From Acidocella sp. (GTDB taxonomy: Bacteria; Pseudomonadota; Alphaproteobacteria; Acetobacterales; Acetobacteraceae): a DNA stretch of 35,930 nt. The position numbers were made by a program, and so were the translations under genes. The notes under the pieces are model-generated. The model had not been told where the DNA came from. It searched no databases and worked only from the letters and a program-made list of their open reading frames with translations. The number at the start of each line of letters is the position of its first letter. The first letter of the stretch is position 1. Below, piece after piece: positions 31,590 through 35,930 of this stretch. The stretch spans positions 1 through 35,930 of the forward strand of contig DAIDEE010000043.1 of assembly GCA_027308685.1 (NCBI GenBank), in the 5' to 3' direction.

Positions 31590-34500
31590 TTAGAAGGCAA
31601 TCCGCAGTCCTGCGGTAAAGCTGCCTTGGTCAGCACCGCCACGTACCTCACCACTGACCCGGGCATAGCTGTAGGCACCCGAAGTGATCCTCACCGTGGC
31701 TGAAGCGCTTACCTGTGCAAACTCAGGCGACACATGTGGGGAGGTGATGGTGGTCCGCAGGCCAGCCAACGAGGCATCCATCGTCGGGTGCAGCAGGTTG
31801 CCGGTATCAACACCAGCCCCCAGGTTGAACCGGTAGGTGAACAGGGTTGCCAGCGGGTCGGTGACCGCCGAGCCGCCCTGCACGCCGATCATGCTGCGCT
31901 CACCACTACCTGAGTAGCTGCTGGTGCTGAGCGCTGCCACGGCGTTACCTTCACTTGATGAGTTCTGCGTCACGTCCTGGAAGATTTCGCGGGCGTATGG
32001 CGAGACAGCGAAGCCACCCATGGTCAACGGCATATTGATTCCCAGGCTCACCAGCGCTTCGTTGCCGCCAACATTGTTAGTGGACAATGTGGTGTTAGGC
32101 GCTGTTGGGTCCGGCCGGTGACTGGAGGTATTGCTCAACCCATAACTGGCCAAGCCGTCGACAACAAACGACCCGACCGGAATTTGGCCATAAACAAACC
32201 CGGCGTTTTCATCCACCGTACCTTTACCGATGTTGGCATTTACATAAGTGTCGGTATGTGAGAACCCAACGCCGACCCGGGCGATGCCCATCGTCGCCAG
32301 ATCCATGCCCACGGTGAACTGGCTGAGCGTGCTGGAGAAACCGGAGGCATAACCATCGCCCTTTTCGCTGCCCAGTTGTACCGAGGCATTGCCCCACACC
32401 AGCGGTGCGGATTGCGGGTTCTGGTCGATCTCACTAAGGCGGCCTTCAACCGAATCCGACAGTGCCAGCCCGGCCTCCGGCATGACTGCCAGGTTGGCGC
32501 CATGCACCTCACCATCCAACGCCTTGGCAAATTGCGGTATGGCGGAGAAAGGCTGCGCTTGTGTGTCGGCCAGCAGGACAATTTGCGGCGTTGTTAGCGT
32601 GCCCAAATTATACAATTCGTCGAGCACTTTACCGGCCGACTTGGCATTCTGGTTGCCGCCAGTCAGCAGGTCTGCATAGGACGCCGGGCCCACGCCGACG
32701 ACCAGTTCCGAAACACCGGCAATGGTCGGCCGCTGGCTATCCACAATCAACCCGGAAACCCGCACCACCACGCCGTTATAGTCTGTGCCGGTTGCGGTTT
32801 GCGCCCCAGCGATGGTGTAGGTTTGCCCAGTCGCAATGGTGCCGCCATCGGGCACCAGGCTAATCGCAGTATCGGCAAGGTTGATATAGCCGGTGGCATC
32901 CACCTGACCACCAACGCCCGGCGCCGTAACCCCGAGAATGAGCGTGCTGCCCAGCGATGACGCGAAGTTGCCGGTGATAGTCTGCGGCGCGTTGAGTTGC
33001 AGGTTGCCGGTATTGGTGAGCGTCCCCAACCCACCGTTAGCTGAGGCATTATCCGCCAACAGTAAATTACCGCCCAGGCTGATATTGCCGGTGGTGGCGG
33101 AAATCACCCCGCCGGTAAGCGTACCGATGGTGCTGCCCGAACCGCCGGTGATGGTGAGGTTGCCGGCACCGGCGATGATGCTGCCGGAGATCAGGTTGGT
33201 ATTGTAAATGCCGCCGATGCTGCCGGCCGCAATAATCGCAATCGGGTCGATTGCGATGATGGTACCGGAGTTGGTCAGCGTGCCGATCGAGCCAGTACTA
33301 CGGATCGCGGTATAAAGCCCTTCGATCATGTTGGTGTTGACCAGCGTGCCGATATTGCCGCCAACCACGCCAATTGTGCCACCGTAAATGGTGCCGTTGT
33401 TGGTCAGCATGCCGATGCTGCCATTGGCCGCCACACCAGTTTGTGCGCCAGAAATAAGGGCTCCCGTGCCATTGCTCAACGAACCAATATTCCCGTTGGC
33501 CTGCGCGCCCGTATTCGTTGTGCCAATGATGCTCCCGGTATTGCTGAGCACCGCGATATTGGTCTGCGAGAGCACACCGTAGGAATTGCCCTGGATCAAC
33601 CGGGTATTAGTGAGAGTCCCGATGGTCCCGGCATTCACGCCATTAAGCGTGCTGCCGATGATGCTGCCGTTATTGCTGAGCGAACTTATGCTGCCACCGC
33701 TGTAAACACCGGTCTTACTGCCGAGGATCAGTGCCGCGATGGTGGTGTTATCCAGGTTGGCGATACCGCCGACTGCGTAAACACCGTCGCCGTTAGCACC
33801 AGTAATGGTACCCGAATTGGTTAATCCGGTGATGTTGCCGCCGGTGCTGACGCCGTTCAATCCGCCAGTGATGAAAGCTGACGTATTGTTTGTCAGGCTG
33901 CCAATGCCGGTGTTGGCAAACACGCCGTCGCCACGGGTGCCGCTGATGGTGCCGCTGTTGCTGAGCGTACCGATGCTGCCACCGCTATAAACACCGGAAT
34001 TACCGCCAGAGATCAGCGCCGTGGCGCCCGTATTGCTGAGGGCTCCAATATTGGCTTGAGAAAATACGCCTTCCTGGTTGCTGCCAATGATAGTGCCGGA
34101 ATTGCTCAGCGTGCCGATGCCGCCGAGACTACGCACCCCGGAATTACCCCCGGAGATTAACGCCAGCGTGCCGGCATTGGTCAGGCTATCAATGGAGCCA
34201 AGCGCGATAACTCCAGCGTTATTGACCCCATGAATGGTGCCGCTGTTGCTGAGCCCGGCGATACTGCCGGTACCGAACACACCTGTATTGCCGCCATAAA
34301 TCAACGCCAACGTGCCGGTGTTGCTCAAGCCGCCAATATCACCTTGAGAGAACACGCCTGCGCCGTGCGTACCGATGACACTGCCGGTATTGCTCAACGT
34401 ACCGATGCCGCCAAGCCCGCGGACGCCGGTATTACCCCCGGAGATCAACGCCAGAGTGCCGGAATTGGTGAGGCTATCAATCGAACCCAGCGCAATCACA

Positions 34501-35930
34501 CCGGCATTATTGATACCCTGAATGGTACCGCTGTTGCTAAGGGTGCCGATCGTCGTGCCGCTGCTAATACCGGTGTTGCCGCCATAGATCAGCGCCAGCG
34601 TGCCGGTGTTGCTCAAATCACCAATGCCACTTTGGGCAAACACACCATTGCCGAAGTTGCCAACGATGCTGCCCGTGTTGCTCAATGTGCCGATACCGCC
34701 TGAAGTACGCACCCCGGTGTTTTTACCGTAAACCGATGCCAGCGAACCAGTATTGCTTAGGTTATCAATAGCAGCATTGGCAAACACACCGTTATTAACG
34801 ACGCCGAAAATGGTACCGTTATTGCTGAGCGTACCAATGCTGCCACCGCTGTAAACACCCGTCCTCACACCATAAATCAGCGCCAGCGTGCCGGTGTTGC
34901 TCAAACCACCAATGCCACCTTGGGCAAACACACCATTGCCGAAGTTGCCAACGATGCTGCCGGTGTTGCTCAATGTGCCGATGCTGCCGAGGCTACGCAC
35001 GCCGGTATTACCCCCGGAGATCAACGCCACAGTGCCGGCGTTGGTCAGACTATCAATTGCGCCAATCGCGAGCACACCGAAATTACTGACGCCCTTGATT
35101 GTGCCACTGTTGCTAAGTGTGCCGATGCTGCTGCCACTATAAACACCAGTCTGGCCACCCTGGATTAGCGCCGAAATAGTATTGTTGGTCAGCCCGCCAA
35201 TGCCATTCGCGGCGAATACTCCAATAATGCCGTTGCCGATGATGCTGCCATTATTGCTGAGTGTGCCAATGCTGCCCAAACTGCGAACACCAGACTGACC
35301 ACCAGAAATCAACGCTGTGGTGGCGGCATTGGTGAGGCCGTTGATATCACCCACAGCAAACACGCCGTCACCCGCTGTACCGGTAATGGTGCCGCTGTTG
35401 CTGAGCCCGATGATCGTGCCACCTGCATAAACACCTGTACCACCGCTCTTGATGAGACCGGAGGCAGTGTTGCCCAGGGTCGAGATATCACCCATCGCGT
35501 AAACGCCTGCGATGCTCGTTCCATTGATCGTGCCGCTATTGGTCAACGTGCTGATCGATTGCCCGCTGTAAACACCGATTTTGCCACCCGAGATGGTCGC
35601 CCCGGTAACGTTCGACACGATCGAGATACCGCCCCCTGCAGAAACGCCATTCAGCGTGGTGCCGATGATGGTGCCGCTATTGGACAGCGATGCAATCGAA
35701 CCGCTGGCGAACACACCGGACGTGCCGCCGATGATGCTGCCGCTGTTGCTCAATGTGCCGATGGAACCGGAGCTGTTCACACCAACCTGGCCGCCCAAAA
35801 TCAGCGCCGAGATGGTGCTGTTGGTCAGGCTGCTGATGCCGGCCGCGTTCACACCCGCAATGGAGGTGCCGATGATGCTGCCGCTATTGCTGAGCCCGAT
35901 GATTGTGCCACCTGCATAAACACCTGTACC
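31590..35930 (-). CDS. Type Va autotransporter with beta-helix repeat passenger (5' end outside window)
   Basis: The frame is open from the right edge to a stop at 31590-31592, giving 1446 residues of a longer protein. An internal GTG at 35850-35852 is just a valine codon in the repeat array and is not the start. The first 910 or so residues are about 20 copies of a repeat near 43 residues long, with units like IGTLSNSGTI-x-G and GVFAxGxI, typical of a right-handed parallel beta-helix. A linker helix (MPEAGLALSDSVEGRLSEID) leads to a beta-barrel of about 280 residues starting near APLVWGNASVQLG and ending in the outer-membrane signal AGLRIAF with terminal phenylalanine. It is surface-exposed and may serve adhesion; no protease motif was seen. 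Confidence 0.88.
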   Translation of the reverse strand, partial: GTGVYAGGTIIGLSNSGSIIGTSIAGVNAAGISSLTNSTISALILGGQVGVNSSGSIGTLSNSGSIIGGTSGVFASGSIASLSNSGTIIGTTLNGVSAGGGISIVSNVTGATISGGKIGVYSGQSISTLTNSGTINGTSIAGVYAMGDISTLGNTASGLIKSGGTGVYAGGTIIGLSNSGTITGTAGDGVFAVGDINGLTNAATTALISGGQSGVRSLGSIGTLSNNGSIIGNGIIGVFAANGIGGLTNNTISALIQGGQTGVYSGSSIGTLSNSGTIKGVSNFGVLAIGAIDSLTNAGTVALISGGNTGVRSLGSIGTLSNTGSIVGNFGNGVFAQGGIGGLSNTGTLALIYGVRTGVYSGGSIGTLSNNGTIFGVVNNGVFANAAIDNLSNTGSLASVYGKNTGVRTSGGIGTLSNTGSIVGNFGNGVFAQSGIGDLSNTGTLALIYGGNTGISSGTTIGTLSNSGTIQGINNAGVIALGSIDSLTNSGTLALISGGNTGVRGLGGIGTLSNTGSVIGTHGAGVFSQGDIGGLSNTGTLALIYGGNTGVFGTGSIAGLSNSGTIHGVNNAGVIALGSIDSLTNAGTLALISGGNSGVRSLGGIGTLSNSGTIIGSNQEGVFSQANIGALSNTGATALISGGNSGVYSGGSIGTLSNSGTISGTRGDGVFANTGIGSLTNNTSAFITGGLNGVSTGGNITGLTNSGTITGANGDGVYAVGGIANLDNTTIAALILGSKTGVYSGGSISSLSNNGSIIGSTLNGVNAGTIGTLTNTRLIQGNSYGVLSQTNIAVLSNTGSIIGTTNTGAQANGNIGSLSNGTGALISGAQTGVAANGSIGMLTNNGTIYGGTIGVVGGNIGTLVNTNMIEGLYTAIRSTGSIGTLTNSGTIIAIDPIAIIAAGSIGGIYNTNLISGSIIAGAGNLTITGGSGSTIGTLTGGVISATTGNISLGGNLLLADNASANGGLGTLTNTGNLQLNAPQTITGNFASSLGSTLILGVTAPGVGGQVDATGYINLADTAISLVPDGGTIATGQTYTIAGAQTATGTDYNGVVVRVSGLIVDSQRPTIAGVSELVVGVGPASYADLLTGGNQNAKSAGKVLDELYNLGTLTTPQIVLLADTQAQPFSAIPQFAKALDGEVHGANLAVMPEAGLALSDSVEGRLSEIDQNPQSAPLVWGNASVQLGSEKGDGYASGFSSTLSQFTVGMDLATMGIARVGVGFSHTDTYVNANIGKGTVDENAGFVYGQIPVGSFVVDGLASYGLSNTSSHRPDPTAPNTTLSTNNVGGNEALVSLGINMPLTMGGFAVSPYAREIFQDVTQNSSSEGNAVAALSTSSYSGSGERSMIGVQGGSAVTDPLATLFTYRFNLGAGVDTGNLLHPTMDASLAGLRTTITSPHVSPEFAQVSASATVRITSGAYSYARVSGEVRGGADQGSFTAGLRIAF
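33180..35930 (-). repeat. Tandem repeat array encoding the autotransporter passenger
   Basis: The array is built of units of about 129 bases (43 residues), each made of two similar halves, and reaches the window edge. Copies differ mainly by synonymous or conservative changes. A block of roughly 100 bases starting at 34588 recurs with only a few changes at 34876, 288 bases away, so some units have been duplicated recently in groups. Copy number outside the window is unknown. Confidence 0.85.

Noticed and set aside
33388-35919. Plus-strand open frames rich in P, V, L and A opposite the autotransporter
   Set aside because: They are the complement of the low-complexity repeat codons, without ribosome sites or recognisable domains.
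33180-35930. Regular repeats that could suggest a CRISPR array
   Set aside because: The repeats are in one open frame with codon-level variation and no unique spacers; they encode a beta-helix passenger.

Overview
The window looks like a chromosomal segment of an alphaproteobacterium, most likely an acidophilic or sulfur-exposed member of the Acetobacteraceae. This placement is inferred from GC-rich genes with AT-rich promoters, short bd oxidases of the CIO type, BigR-like sulfide genes and a repeat-rich autotransporter. No rRNA or tRNA is present, so the taxonomy is not proven. About 26 genes are readable, in tight operons with many 4-base start/stop overlaps.

Left region (1-10.7 kb) is sulfur and redox biology. 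On the minus strand an ArsR-type regulator overlaps an exported CPPC thiol-disulfide protein, followed by the start of a Tat-exported protein cut by the window edge. An exported DsrE-like protein is divergent to them. A SAM methyltransferase follows. Then a six-gene minus-strand operon (7910 to 2786) encodes a persulfide dioxygenase (Blh/ETHE1), two YeeE/YedE half-transporters (PmpA/PmpB type), a TauE/SafE exporter and cytochrome bd oxidase subunits I and II. Divergent from it are a 1-Cys peroxiredoxin and a second ArsR regulator. The arrangement reads as sulfide/persulfide detoxification plus a terminal oxidase suited to sulfide-poisoned respiration. A stand-alone acyl-CoA ligase/AMP-forming synthetase closes the region with a strong hairpin terminator.

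Middle region (10.7-18.4 kb) is an RND tripartite efflux system in the order outer-membrane factor, adaptor, pump (minus strand), divergent from an OmpR-type response regulator and its histidine kinase (plus strand).

Right-centre region (18.4-30.3 kb) is the most striking. A predicted sigma-54 promoter sits directly upstream of a guanidine-I (ykkC) riboswitch with an overlapping terminator hairpin. Behind it lie eight plus-strand genes: metallophosphoesterase, APC permease, nucleotidyltransferase, type III glutamine-synthetase-like enzyme, the two carboxyguanidine-deiminase-type proteins (UAAP1 and UAAP2), a biotin-dependent guanidine/urea carboxylase and allophanate hydrolase. The last four make a complete guanidine-to-ammonia route. 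The metallophosphoesterase, nucleotidyltransferase and glutamine synthetase are not part of the standard pathway and are the best candidates for an undescribed extension, either ammonia assimilation or control of it.

Right end (30.3-35.9 kb) has a decayed IS3-type transposase fragment, a YghU-type glutathione transferase, and the C-terminal 1446 residues of a large autotransporter whose passenger is a long array of near-identical beta-helix repeats running off the window.
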